Shown here in pieces: positions 1-8,805 of a DNA stretch of 64,000 nt (position 1 is the first letter of the stretch; each line of letters opens with the position of its first letter). Position numbers and translations under genes: made by a program. The notes under the pieces were generated by a model. The model was not told the DNA's origin and did not search any database. It saw only the letters and a list, made by a program, of their open reading frames with translations. This stretch comes from Acidobacteriota bacterium (GTDB lineage Bacteria > Acidobacteriota > Terriglobia > Terriglobales > Acidobacteriaceae), in contig JAJXYY010000042.1 in the NCBI GenBank assembly GCA_021780315.1, forward strand, positions 248,001 through 312,000, given 5' to 3'.

Positions 1-1443
1 CTCACCACCTACGAGAACCCGCTCTTCTACGACCGCCTCGAACGCGCCCGCGTCCAGGCTACCGACCGCCTCGGCATGATCCAGCAGATGGGGCGCCTCT
101 TCCAGCAACTCATCACCACCCTCACCTTCACCGCCGCACTCGCCTGGGCCTCCCCATGGCTGGTCCTGCTGCTCACCGTCGGCGTCCTACCCTCCTTCCT
201 CGGCGAAACCCACTTCGCCTTCCTCGGCTACGCCAAAAACTTCCGCCAGACCCCCGCCAAGCGCCAGATGGACTACCTCCGCCAGGTCGCCGGCAGCCGC
301 GAAGGTGCCAAAGAGGTCAAGCTCTTCGGCCTCAACAAATTCTTCACCAGCCGCTTCCAGGCCCTCGCCGACCAGATCTACCGCGAGGATGTCGCCCTCT
401 CCCGCTCCAAGCTCATCGTCGGCGGTCTCCTCGGCATCATCGGCACCCTCGGCTACTACGGAGCCTACGTCTACATCATCTGGCGCACTCTACACGGCGC
501 CTACGACATCGGCCTCTTCACCTTCCTCACCGCCGCCATCCAGCAGGCCAGTTCCAACCTCCAGCAGGTCTTCTCCACCGCCTCCGGCATCGCCGACCAG
601 GCACTCTTCCTCACCGACCTGCTTGCCTTCTTCCAGATGGAACCCACCGTCTACTCCCGCCCCGACGGGCTCCCCACCCCCCAGCCTATCCGCACCGGCT
701 TCGAATTCCGCAACGTCACCTTCACCTATCCCGGAACCGATCGCACCGTCCTCAAAAACTTCAACCTCACGCTCTCACCCGGCGAACGCATCGCCCTCAT
801 CGGCGAGAACGGCCAGGGCAAAACCACCGTCGTCAAACTCATCACCCGACTCTACGACCCCACCGAAGGCCAGATCCTGCTCGACGGCATCGACCTCCGC
901 GAGTACGACCTCGATCAACTCCACCGCAACATCGGCGTCATCTTTCAGGACTTCATGCGCTTCGAGATGACCGCCCGAGAAAACATCGCCGTCGGCAACA
1001 TCCACCACACCCAGACCGACGCCGAAATCGAAGTCGCCGCCCATAAAAGCCTCGCCGACACCGTCGTCCACAAGCTCGCCCACGGCTACGACCAGATGCT
1101 CGGCCGACGCTTCGAGGGTGGCGTCGAACTCTCCGGAGGAGAGTGGCAAAAAATCGCCCTCGCCCGCGCCTACCTCCGCGATGCACAACTCCTCATCCTC
1201 GACGAGCCCACCGCCGCACTCGACGCCCGCAGCGAACTCGAAGTCTTCGAACGCTTCGCCGAACTCACCGCCGGCAAGATGGCGCTGCTCATCTCCCATC
1301 GCTTCTCCACCGTCAAAATGGCCGACCGCATCGTCGTTCTCTCCGGCGGCCGCCTCATCGAAGAAGGCAACCACCAACAGCTCATGGCCAGCCGTGGAGT
1401 CTACGCAGGCATGTTTGAAATGCAGGCTGCCAGCTACCGCTAA
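1..1443 (+). CDS. ABC transporter ATP-binding/permease protein (5' truncated by window edge)
   Basis: This is the C-terminal 480 codons of a fused permease/ATPase half-transporter. The frame is open from base 1, so the start lies upstream; the ATG at 76 is internal. The first ~215 residues contain hydrophobic segments of an ABC exporter membrane domain. The nucleotide-binding domain follows: Walker A GENGQGKTT at about 268-276, signature LSGGE at 377-381, Walker B ending LILDEP with the catalytic Glu at about 402, and an H-loop LISHRF near 433. A complete NBD in one chain with a TM domain is typical of exporters of lipids, peptides or drugs. The substrate cannot be told from this part. The next gene starts 132 bp downstream and shows no obvious functional link. 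Confidence 0.9.
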   Translation, partial: LTTYENPLFYDRLERARVQATDRLGMIQQMGRLFQQLITTLTFTAALAWASPWLVLLLTVGVLPSFLGETHFAFLGYAKNFRQTPAKRQMDYLRQVAGSREGAKEVKLFGLNKFFTSRFQALADQIYREDVALSRSKLIVGGLLGIIGTLGYYGAYVYIIWRTLHGAYDIGLFTFLTAAIQQASSNLQQVFSTASGIADQALFLTDLLAFFQMEPTVYSRPDGLPTPQPIRTGFEFRNVTFTYPGTDRTVLKNFNLTLSPGERIALIGENGQGKTTVVKLITRLYDPTEGQILLDGIDLREYDLDQLHRNIGVIFQDFMRFEMTARENIAVGNIHHTQTDAEIEVAAHKSLADTVVHKLAHGYDQMLGRRFEGGVELSGGEWQKIALARAYLRDAQLLILDEPTAALDARSELEVFERFAELTAGKMALLISHRFSTVKMADRIVVLSGGRLIEEGNHQQLMASRGVYAGMFEMQAASYR

Positions 1444-1575
1444 CCCCACACCCAACCTCGCAGCCCAACGCTCCACCAGCCAACGTATACTCAAGACCCG
1501 CAACGCGTACCATGCAACCAGTCTGTAACCAACATCAGTACGAATACGCGAAACAGCCCACGAAGGACATGCACC

Positions 1576-4500
1576 ATGGCAGCATTTGAATTCGACCCCC
1601 AGGTCTCCGCGGATGCCTCCCAGCACCAGACAGCTCCCGTTCCGCACGTCCCCACCGAAGGCCTGCCCAGCGAACCCAACCTCACCACCGCCGTCCTCCA
1701 CGAACGCGCCGAACTCGCCATCCAGCAATGGCAACTCCTCGCCGTCGACACCAGCCCCACCCACCTCCTCCAGCACCTCGACGCGCTCGACCTGCGCCTG
1801 CGCGCCATCCTCCAGCTCTGCCGCACCCGCGTCCATGGCACAGAGCTCACCCCCCAGCTCGAACTCCTCGAAAGCACTCGCATGCTGCAGGACGCCTGCA
1901 CCGCCGCCCGCGCCGCCATCCCCCAGCTCGCCAGCCTGCCTCGCATCCAGACCGTCAACACCGAACCCCAGCCGCGCATCCTCTACCTCGCCGACGACTA
2001 CCTCGCCGCCGCCAGCGGCATCTGGTCCACCACCTCCCTCACCACCTACCTCCAACACGTCCAGACCCGCTTCCCCCTCCAGCTCGCCGAGATTCTCCAA
2101 CTCCCCCAGGCCCTCAACCTCGCCCAACTCGAGTTCCTCCTCCACCGCGCAGAGCAATCTCTCTCCGCCGGCACGCTACCACCCATCGAGCAGTCTCCCT
2201 TCTCCGCTCCGCTCCACAGCCTGCGCCGGCTCAACCAGCAAACCTGGCGCACCGTCCTCGAGCCGCTCGTCCCCTTCGACGCCATCCTCCGCCAGGACCC
2301 CACCAACGTCTACTCCTCCATGGACGATGAGACCCGCGACAACTACCGCCTCCGCGTCGCCGAACTCGCACGCCACGCCGACTTCGACGAGATCCAGACC
2401 GCCCAGGCCGCACTCGATCTCGCCCGCACCGCCGCCCGCCTCACCAACCCCGACCCACGCCACGCCCACCGCATCAGCCACATCGGCTGCTACCTCTTCG
2501 CCGAAGGACTCCCCAGCCTCACTCATCGCATCGGCTACCACGCCCCACCCATCGAGCGAGTTCGCACCTTCATCCGTCAGTGGAACGAAGAGTTCTACAT
2601 CCTCGGCATCTTTAGCCTCACCCTGCTGCTCATCGTCGCCATCATCGCCCCGCTGGTCCCCCACCACGCCTTCTGGCCGCTCATCGGCGCGCTCCTGCTC
2701 GCCCTCGTCCCCACCACCCAGGGAGCACTCGATCTCATCAACGGCTGCGTCGCCGTCCTCTTCAAAGCAGTCCCACTCCCCAAGCTCGACTTCTCCAAAG
2801 CCATACCCGCAGCCGCCACCACCCTCGTCGTCGTCCCCACCCTGCTGCTCAACGAAAAACAGGTCGACGAACTCTTCGACGAACTCGAGTCCCGCTACCT
2901 CGCCAACCAGGACCCCAACCTCCACTTCGGCCTCCTCACCGACCTCCCCGACAGCATCGTCCAGCCCGTCAACGAGGATCGCCACCCCCTCGTCCAACGA
3001 GCCATCCAACGCACCGAGCAACTCAACACCCGATACGCCGGTCACGGCGCAGGAGCCTTCCTCCTGCTCCACCGCCACCGCATCTTCAACGCCCGCCAGG
3101 GCGTCTGGATGGGATGGGAACGCAAACGCGGCAAGCTTCTCGACCTCAACAAATTCCTCCTCGACGGCTTCGACAGCTTCCCCATCAAATCCGGCCCCAC
3201 CCAGATCCTTCAACGTGTCCGCTACATCATCACCCTCGACTCCGACACCCAGCTTCCCCGCGGCACCGCAGCCCGCATGATCGGCACCATCGCCCACCCC
3301 CTCAACCAGGCCATCATCCATCCACAGCGACGCGTCGTCACCGCCGGATACGGAATCCTCCAGCCCCGCGTCGGCGTCAGCATCGCCTCCGCATCTCGCT
3401 CCCGCCTCTCCGCCCTCTACTCCGGAGAGACCGGATTCGACATCTACACCCGCGCCGTCTCCGACGTCTACCAGGACCTCTTCGGCGAAGGCATCTTCAC
3501 CGGCAAAGGCATCTACGAGGTCAGCGTCCTCCACAGCGTCCTCGACCGCCGCTTCCCACGCAACGCCCTCCTCTCCCACGACCTCATCGAAGGCTCCTAC
3601 GCCCGCGCCGGTCTCGTCTCCGACATCGAAGTCATCGACGACTATCCCTCCCACCACTCCGCCCACACTCGCCGCAAACACCGCTGGATGCGCGGCGACT
3701 GGCAGATCGTCCAATGGCTCTTCGCACGCGTCCCCGACGAGTCCGGACGCAAAGTCCCCAACCCCATCAGCACCATCTCCCGCTGGAAGATCTTCGACAA
3801 CCTCCGCCGCAGCCTCGCAGAACCCCTCACCTTCCTGCTCCTCCTGCTCGGCTGGTTCGTCCTACCCGGTGGTGCCCTTTACTGGACCGCCGCCACTATC
3901 CTGCTGCTCCTGCTTCCCGTCCTCATCCAGTTCGGCTTCAACCTCACCCGCGCCCTCGTCACCGCCAGCGTCACCGCCGCCCGCGAAAGCCTCACCAAAT
4001 TCGCCACCTCCCTCGGCTTTACCCTCCTCAATATCGTCTTCCTGCCCCTCCATGCCGTCCTCTCCCTCGATGCCATCCTGCGCTCACTCATCCGCAGCCT
4101 CGTCTCCGGCAAGCACCTGCTCGAGTGGGAGACCGCAGCCCAGGCAGAAACCGGTGGCGCCCGCTCCGCCTTCGACTCCTACCTCCGCCTCTCCCCCGCC
4201 ATCACCATCGTCATCGCCGTCCTGCTCGCCTTCACCCATCCCCACGCCCTCCTTGCCGCTTCCCCCGTTCTCCTGCTCTGGGCCGTCGCACCCCTCGTCG
4301 TCGACTGGCTCAACGCCTCCCCCATCCGGCAGGAAGGCACCCTCCCCCCCGCCGACTGCGACTTCCTCCTCCGCCAGGCCCTGCTCATCTGGCGATTCTT
4401 CCTGCACTTCGGCGGCGAACACAACCACTGGCTCATCCCCGACAACGTCGAAGAGCAAAATACCTTCCAGGTCCGCACCCTCTCCCCCACCAACCTCGGC

Positions 4501-6120
4501 ATGTTGTTCAACGCCCGCCAGGCCGCCGTCGAATTCGGCTTCCTCACCCTCCCCGACTTCGCCCACGCCACTCTCAGTACCCTCAGCACCTACGCCAGCC
4601 TGGAGCGCTACCGCGGCCACATCTACAACTGGTACAACATAGAAACCCTCCAGCCCATCCCACCCTTCACCCTCTCCGCCGTCGATAGCGGCAACCTCGC
4701 CGCCGGTCTCTACACCCTGCACTCCGGCGCACTCGACCTGCTCCTGCGCCCCATTCTCTCCGCCCACACCTTCACCCAGCTCGAACGCCTCCTGCCCCCC
4801 AACCCCACTCCACCCGCTCCCGCCGCCACCCGCGGAGCTCCCCTCCTCGCCGCCATCGATACCGCGCTCGCCTGCGCCCTCCAGCCTCCACCCGCCAACC
4901 CCACCGAGTCCGACTGGACCACCCACGAAGCTCATCGCTGTCTCCTCAACCTCGCCGCCTTCGTCGAGCACTACACCCCCTGGCTGCTCCCGCGCTTCGA
5001 ACCCCTCTTCGCCCTGCCCGAACTCCAGTCCATCGCCCACCTCCCCGTTCCCTCCGTCACCGACGCTCCCACCTTCGCCAGCCACCTCGCCGCAGCTCTC
5101 ATCAACCTGCCCACCTCCGCCACCTCCGAGCTCTCCGACGAGCTCCGCCACCTCCTCGCCGCGGCCCAACTCCGCCTCACCCAGCTCCGCACCGACCTCA
5201 GCAACATCGCCTCCGAGTCCGAGCAACTCGCCGACGCCATGGACTTCAGCTTCATGCTCGTCGAATCCCGCCAGCTCCTATCCATCGGCTTCGACGGAAA
5301 ATCCCGCGAACTCCACTCCGCCTGCTACGACCTGCTCGCCTCCGAAGCCCGCACCGCCACCTTCCTCGCCATCGCCAAAGGCGATATCCCCCAGCAGGCA
5401 TGGTTCAACCTCGGCCGCGCCCACGTCTTCGTCCAGGGCCGTGCCGCCCTCATCTCCTGGACCGGCACCATGTTCGAATACATGATGCCCACCCTCTGGA
5501 TGCGCAGCTACCCCAACACCCTCCTCTCCCGCTCCCTCGACTCCGTCGTCCACATCCAGCGGCAGCACCTCAAACTCATCCCCTGGGGCATCTCCGAGTC
5601 CGGCCACGCCCTCACCGACATCCACGGACGCTACGCCTACCACGCCTGGGGCATCCCCAGCCTCGCCCTCAAATACGGTGCCGAAGACGGCCCCGTCATC
5701 TCCCCCTACTCCACCTTCCTCGCACTGCCCCTCCTCCAGCAGCCAGCCCTCGCCAACCTCCGCCGCATGGCCAGCCTTGGCTGGACCGGAGCCTACGGCT
5801 TCTACGAGGCAGCCGACTACACCGACGGCTCCGAACAGCCACGCATCGTCCGCTCCTGGATGGCCCACCACCAGGGCATGTCTCTGCTCGCCATCACCAA
5901 CCTCCTCCACAACAACATCGTCCAGCGCTGGTTCCACGCCAATCCCCGCGTCCGCGCCGCCGAACTCCTCCTCCACGAAAAACCCCTCAGCTCCGAGACC
6001 CTCCGTACCCTCGAAAAAGAAGCCCGCACCCAGTCCAGCCTCGCCCCCAACCCCGAAACCGATCCCGGCCCCAATAACCCCTCGCTCCCATCACCCGCTG
6101 CACCGCTCGACCAGCATTGA
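1576..6120 (+). CDS. Cyclic beta-1,2-glucan synthase-like glycosyltransferase with glucoamylase-like domain, no GH94 end
   Basis: A 1514-residue membrane protein resembling the N-terminal half of NdvB/ChvB-type cyclic beta-glucan synthases. Membrane segments lie at about 342-390 and 750-800. Between them is a GT-A-like transferase region with the acidic motif TLDSDTQLPRG (D555, D557) and a QxxRW-like stretch RWMRGDWQ near 700. A glucoamylase-like domain (PF10091 type) follows at about 1290-1480, with MRSYPN, WGISESG and MAHHQGMS motifs. Family members are usually about 2800 aa and continue into carbohydrate-binding and GH94 phosphorylase domains. Here the protein stops in a Pro/Ser-rich tail, and the downstream sequence is a promoter and araB. 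The start is supported by GAAGGA about 9 bases upstream. It probably makes or trims a periplasmic or extracellular glucan; the exact product is unknown. Confidence 0.85.
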   Translation: MAAFEFDPQVSADASQHQTAPVPHVPTEGLPSEPNLTTAVLHERAELAIQQWQLLAVDTSPTHLLQHLDALDLRLRAILQLCRTRVHGTELTPQLELLESTRMLQDACTAARAAIPQLASLPRIQTVNTEPQPRILYLADDYLAAASGIWSTTSLTTYLQHVQTRFPLQLAEILQLPQALNLAQLEFLLHRAEQSLSAGTLPPIEQSPFSAPLHSLRRLNQQTWRTVLEPLVPFDAILRQDPTNVYSSMDDETRDNYRLRVAELARHADFDEIQTAQAALDLARTAARLTNPDPRHAHRISHIGCYLFAEGLPSLTHRIGYHAPPIERVRTFIRQWNEEFYILGIFSLTLLLIVAIIAPLVPHHAFWPLIGALLLALVPTTQGALDLINGCVAVLFKAVPLPKLDFSKAIPAAATTLVVVPTLLLNEKQVDELFDELESRYLANQDPNLHFGLLTDLPDSIVQPVNEDRHPLVQRAIQRTEQLNTRYAGHGAGAFLLLHRHRIFNARQGVWMGWERKRGKLLDLNKFLLDGFDSFPIKSGPTQILQRVRYIITLDSDTQLPRGTAARMIGTIAHPLNQAIIHPQRRVVTAGYGILQPRVGVSIASASRSRLSALYSGETGFDIYTRAVSDVYQDLFGEGIFTGKGIYEVSVLHSVLDRRFPRNALLSHDLIEGSYARAGLVSDIEVIDDYPSHHSAHTRRKHRWMRGDWQIVQWLFARVPDESGRKVPNPISTISRWKIFDNLRRSLAEPLTFLLLLLGWFVLPGGALYWTAATILLLLLPVLIQFGFNLTRALVTASVTAARESLTKFATSLGFTLLNIVFLPLHAVLSLDAILRSLIRSLVSGKHLLEWETAAQAETGGARSAFDSYLRLSPAITIVIAVLLAFTHPHALLAASPVLLLWAVAPLVVDWLNASPIRQEGTLPPADCDFLLRQALLIWRFFLHFGGEHNHWLIPDNVEEQNTFQVRTLSPTNLGMLFNARQAAVEFGFLTLPDFAHATLSTLSTYASLERYRGHIYNWYNIETLQPIPPFTLSAVDSGNLAAGLYTLHSGALDLLLRPILSAHTFTQLERLLPPNPTPPAPAATRGAPLLAAIDTALACALQPPPANPTESDWTTHEAHRCLLNLAAFVEHYTPWLLPRFEPLFALPELQSIAHLPVPSVTDAPTFASHLAAALINLPTSATSELSDELRHLLAAAQLRLTQLRTDLSNIASESEQLADAMDFSFMLVESRQLLSIGFDGKSRELHSACYDLLASEARTATFLAIAKGDIPQQAWFNLGRAHVFVQGRAALISWTGTMFEYMMPTLWMRSYPNTLLSRSLDSVVHIQRQHLKLIPWGISESGHALTDIHGRYAYHAWGIPSLALKYGAEDGPVISPYSTFLALPLLQQPALANLRRMASLGWTGAYGFYEAADYTDGSEQPRIVRSWMAHHQGMSLLAITNLLHNNIVQRWFHANPRVRAAELLLHEKPLSSETLRTLEKEARTQSSLAPNPETDPGPNNPSLPSPAAPLDQH

Positions 6121-6133
6121 CACCCGGGCCGTA

Positions 6134-6162
6134 TTGACAGTCACGACCTCCAGAAGATAAAT
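6134..6162 (+). promoter_or_regulatory. Sigma70-like promoter of araB
   Basis: TTGACA at 6134-6139 is a perfect -35 box. It is followed after 17 bases by ATAAAT (6157-6162), an acceptable -10. Transcription would start near 6169, directly in front of the operator-like motif at 6171-6186. It is the only clear promoter in the gap before araB. Confidence 0.55.
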
Positions 6163-6170
6163 TTGCCCAG

Positions 6171-6186
6171 AGTAAACGGTTTCTCG
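6171..6186 (+). promoter_or_regulatory. Operator-like motif AGTAAACGGTTTCTCG upstream of araB
   Basis: The 16-base motif sits at the predicted start of transcription of araB. The same motif with one substitution (AGTAAACGCTTTCTCG) lies at 28459-28474 upstream of the arabinofuranosidase gene. The core GTAAAC-GGTTTC is an imperfect palindrome around a central CG, as in LacI-family operators. Sharing between two arabinose-related genes 22 kb apart suggests a common repressor. The regulator itself is not in the window. Confidence 0.5.
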
Positions 6187-6226
6187 CTCCGTCCCCCCGC
6201 TCCCACCAACCCCAGGAGGTAACCAC

Positions 6227-7804
6227 GTGGCCATCGTCGCAGGTGCAGATTTCGGAACTCTCAGCGTGCGCGTCACCCTGCTCGATAGCCAGCACGGACG
6301 CCTCGGCACCGCCTCCGCAGAGTACCCCCTCGCGCGCCGCCGCGAAGACCCCGACTACGCCACCCAGTCCCACCACGACCAGATGGCCGCACTCGTCCTC
6401 GCCACCCGCAAAGTCCTCGCCGAATCCCACGTCAACGGCGCCGACATCGCCGCCATCGCCCTCGACACCACTGGCTCCAGCGTCATCCCCGTCGACAGCA
6501 ACCTCCAGCCCCTCGACGACTACTACCTCTGGTGCGATCACCGCGCCCACGAAGAGGCCCGCCGCATCACCGAACTCGCCCACGCCGAACACCTCGAAGC
6601 CATCGAGTGGTGCGGCGGCGTCTACTCCCACGAGTGGGGCTTCGCCAAACTCCTGCACTGGCTCCGCCACAACCCCGACAAGCGCGACCGCTTCGCCACC
6701 GCACTCGAACACTGCGACATGGTCGCCGCCACCCTCGCCGGCATCACCGACCCCGCCCAGGTCAAGCGCAGCGTCTGCGCCATGGGCCACAAATGGATGT
6801 GGAACGAAAAGTGGGGCGGCCTGCCACCCCAGTCCTTCCTCTCCAAAGTCGATCCCCTCTTCGACGGCATCCGCGAAAAGATCGGCGGCCAGTACCTCAC
6901 CTCCAACCACCTCGCCGGACACCTCGCCCCCTACTGGGCCCAGCAGATGGGCCTCACCCCCGGCATCCCCATCCCCGTCGGAGCATTCGACGCCCACTGG
7001 GACGCCATCGGCGCAGGCTGCCGCGAGGGCGACGTCGTCAACGTCGTCGGCACCTCCACCTGCATCATCGCCATGGCCCACTCCAGCGAACTCGTCCCCG
7101 GCGTCTGCGGAGTCGTCCCCGGCAGCGTCCACCCCGGCTTCACCGGCATCGAGGCCGGCCTCTCAGCCACCGGAGACATCTTCGAAGCTATCGCCCGCCG
7201 CGCCGGCCTCAAAGTCCGCGAACTCGCCCAGGGCCTCGAACTCTACCGCCCCGGACAGACCGGACTCCTCCGCCTCAGCTGGGACAACGGCGACCGCACC
7301 GTCCTTGTCAACCCCGACCTCGGCGGCGTCACCTTCGGCTGGAACCTCCTCCACACCGCCCAGGACGAACTCTTCGCCGCCATCGAAGGCACCGCCTTCC
7401 ACACCCGCATCATCCTCGAACGCATGGCCGAGCACGGCGTCCCCGTCACCCGCGTCATCAACGCCGGAGGCATCCCCCAGACCAACGCCACCCTCAACCA
7501 GATCTACGCCAACGTCCTAGCCAAACCCGTCCTCGTCCCCGCCGGAACCCCCACCAGCCTCGGCTCCGGCATCTTCGCCCTGCTCGCCGCAGGCGCCTTC
7601 AAAACCATCGAAGAGGCCCAGCAGGCAATCTGCCTCCCCTACCAGACCTTCACCCCCCAACCCGCAGCCGTCGCCGTCTACGACCAGCTGTACACCCTCT
7701 ACCGCAAAGCCTACTTCGCCCTCGGCCAGCCCGACGCCCCCGCCGCACCCCTCGGCGACATCCTCCCCCAGCTACGCAAAATCGCAGCCACCGCCCGCAC
7801 CTGA
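6227..7804 (+). CDS. araB: Ribulokinase
   Basis: A 525-residue FGGY-family carbohydrate kinase that phosphorylates L-ribulose with ATP in arabinose catabolism. The N-terminus carries the phosphate-binding motif AGADFGTLSVR. Other features match ribulokinase rather than xylulokinase or glycerol kinase: DTTGSSVIPVD, the substrate region SHEWGFAKLLHWL, VGTSTCIIAM and the C-terminal NAGGIPQTNATLNQIYANV. Length is slightly shorter than E. coli AraB. GTG is the start, because a consensus AGGAGGT at 6214-6220 is six bases upstream. The gene is alone: araA and araD are not adjacent. A promoter plus operator-like motif precede it, so arabinose-responsive repression is likely. Confidence 0.95.
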   Translation: MAIVAGADFGTLSVRVTLLDSQHGRLGTASAEYPLARRREDPDYATQSHHDQMAALVLATRKVLAESHVNGADIAAIALDTTGSSVIPVDSNLQPLDDYYLWCDHRAHEEARRITELAHAEHLEAIEWCGGVYSHEWGFAKLLHWLRHNPDKRDRFATALEHCDMVAATLAGITDPAQVKRSVCAMGHKWMWNEKWGGLPPQSFLSKVDPLFDGIREKIGGQYLTSNHLAGHLAPYWAQQMGLTPGIPIPVGAFDAHWDAIGAGCREGDVVNVVGTSTCIIAMAHSSELVPGVCGVVPGSVHPGFTGIEAGLSATGDIFEAIARRAGLKVRELAQGLELYRPGQTGLLRLSWDNGDRTVLVNPDLGGVTFGWNLLHTAQDELFAAIEGTAFHTRIILERMAEHGVPVTRVINAGGIPQTNATLNQIYANVLAKPVLVPAGTPTSLGSGIFALLAAGAFKTIEEAQQAICLPYQTFTPQPAAVAVYDQLYTLYRKAYFALGQPDAPAAPLGDILPQLRKIAATART

Positions 7805-7861
7805 TCCCACCCGCATCCGCCGCCAGTTGCCATCTTTTTAGCTATCATCCCTGTTTTTTAG

Positions 7862-7896
7862 TTGTCATCCTTCGCGCAGCGGAGGATCTGCTGTTG
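7862..7896. repeat. REP-like short palindromic element
   Basis: The sequence TTGTCATCCTTCGCGCAG followed by CGGAGGATCTGCTGTTG has an imperfect stem, ATCCTTCGC (7867-7875) against GCGGAGGAT (7879-7887), 8 of 9 pairs. It resembles the GTCATCCTGAGCGAAGCGAAGGA-type intergenic repeats that are common in acidobacteria and other phyla. It lies between the convergent araB and cobalamin adenosyltransferase genes. Only one copy was noticed here, so the assignment rests on similarity to a known repeat style. Confidence 0.4.
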
Positions 7897-7913
7897 CCTT
7901 TGCCTGTCCCCCC

Positions 7914-8492
7914 CTACCACGCCCGCGACCACTTAGGCCCACCCGCCTCTTCCTCCCGCAACCGTGCATCGATCCCGGCCTTCAACTCGATCAGCCGCCC
8001 AAACAGCCAGATCAAATCCGACAACCGGTTCAGATACGCAATCACCTCCGGCTGCACCTCGCCGCCGCCTTCCATAAACCGCACCGCATGACGCTCCGCC
8101 CTCCGGCACACCGTTCGCGCCATCTCATACGCAGCCGACTCCCGATGCGCTCCCGGCAGCGACCAGTCCGCCAGAATCCCCTCCGTCGCCTCCAGCTTGG
8201 TCACCAACTCCGTCAGCCGCTCCACATCCGCCTCCGTCATCAGCGACCCACCCTTCCTGCTCTCTGCCGGAGTCGCCAGCGACCCACCCACCCGAAACAA
8301 CGTCCGCTGTATCTCCTCCGTCCACGCGCAGATCTCCTCCGTCTGGCAGATGCTCCGCGCAAACCCCAGAAAGCTGTTCAGCTCATCCACGTCCCCATAC
8401 GACTCCACCCGCATATCCGCCTTCGATACCCGTATCCCGCCCACCAACCCGGTCTGCCCACCATCTCCATGCTTCGTCGCAATGCTGCTCAT
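7914..8492 (-). CDS. PduO-type ATP:cob(I)alamin adenosyltransferase
   Basis: The enzyme transfers the adenosyl group of ATP to cob(I)alamin to make coenzyme B12. The N-terminal motif TKHGDGGQTGLVGG binds ATP, followed by RVESYGDVDELNSFLG. The later CRRAERHAV and YLNRLSDLIWLFGR stretches are hallmarks of the PduO/MMAB family, about 190 aa long. The codons GTG-GTG-ATG all occur at the 5' end; ATG at 8492 is preferred because AAGGAG lies nine bases upstream and the family begins MSSIATKHGD-like. The gene is monocistronic and convergent with araB. No cobalamin riboswitch was seen in the 300-bp gap upstream. Confidence 0.92.
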   Translation of the reverse strand: MSSIATKHGDGGQTGLVGGIRVSKADMRVESYGDVDELNSFLGFARSICQTEEICAWTEEIQRTLFRVGGSLATPAESRKGGSLMTEADVERLTELVTKLEATEGILADWSLPGAHRESAAYEMARTVCRRAERHAVRFMEGGGEVQPEVIAYLNRLSDLIWLFGRLIELKAGIDARLREEEAGGPKWSRAW

Positions 8493-8805
8493 CACCACAC
8501 TCCTTCCGCGCTCCAGTCAATCCGCACTCCAGCCAGTCTAGTGCACTTACCCCACGGCCCGCCGTCCCCATCCCTCCCGCCGCCCCGCCGTTCCAGCACC
8601 ATCAACAACCCCACTCCCACTCTTGTGGGACGCAGCTCCCACGCCCCTGTTGCTATCATTACCTTAGACATACTTCGACAGAAACATTCGACAAACACAT
8701 TCGGTCCACACCCAAACGCACCATCGGACGCCGACCATCGCACCTCTCCTTCGTCGTCCGATCTACTGATCCCGGCCTCGCCGCAACTACAGGTGATCTC
8801 TCCCC
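8493..8805. other. Intergenic region between divergent adenosyltransferase and ubiquitin-like operon
   Basis: About 310 bases without a gene. It contains a small hairpin-forming stretch, GTGGGA and TCCCAC around 8626-8641, and direct repeats TTCGACA at 8674-8705 upstream of the operon. No convincing -35/-10 pair was found for the rightward operon, so its promoter is not assigned. Confidence 0.5.
8674..8705 (+). repeat. 13-bp direct repeats upstream of the ubiquitin-like operon
   Basis: TTCGACAGAAACA (8674-8686) is followed at once by TTCGACAAACACA (8687-8699), identical at 11 of 13 positions, and by a partial third TTCGGT. They lie 100-130 bases before the first gene of the conjugation operon. 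Tandem repeats of this size are typical of activator or repressor sites, but no regulator can be named. Confidence 0.4.

Noticed and set aside
775..5976. Very long open frames on the minus strand opposite the ABC and glucan-synthase-like genes
   Set aside because: They are Glu/Gly/Asp/Val-rich low-complexity translations caused by C-ending codon bias on the other strand. They show no known domain, and the plus-strand genes have clear motifs.
8493..8805. Cobalamin riboswitch before the adenosyltransferase gene
   Set aside because: No B12-box-like sequence was found in the 300-bp gap.
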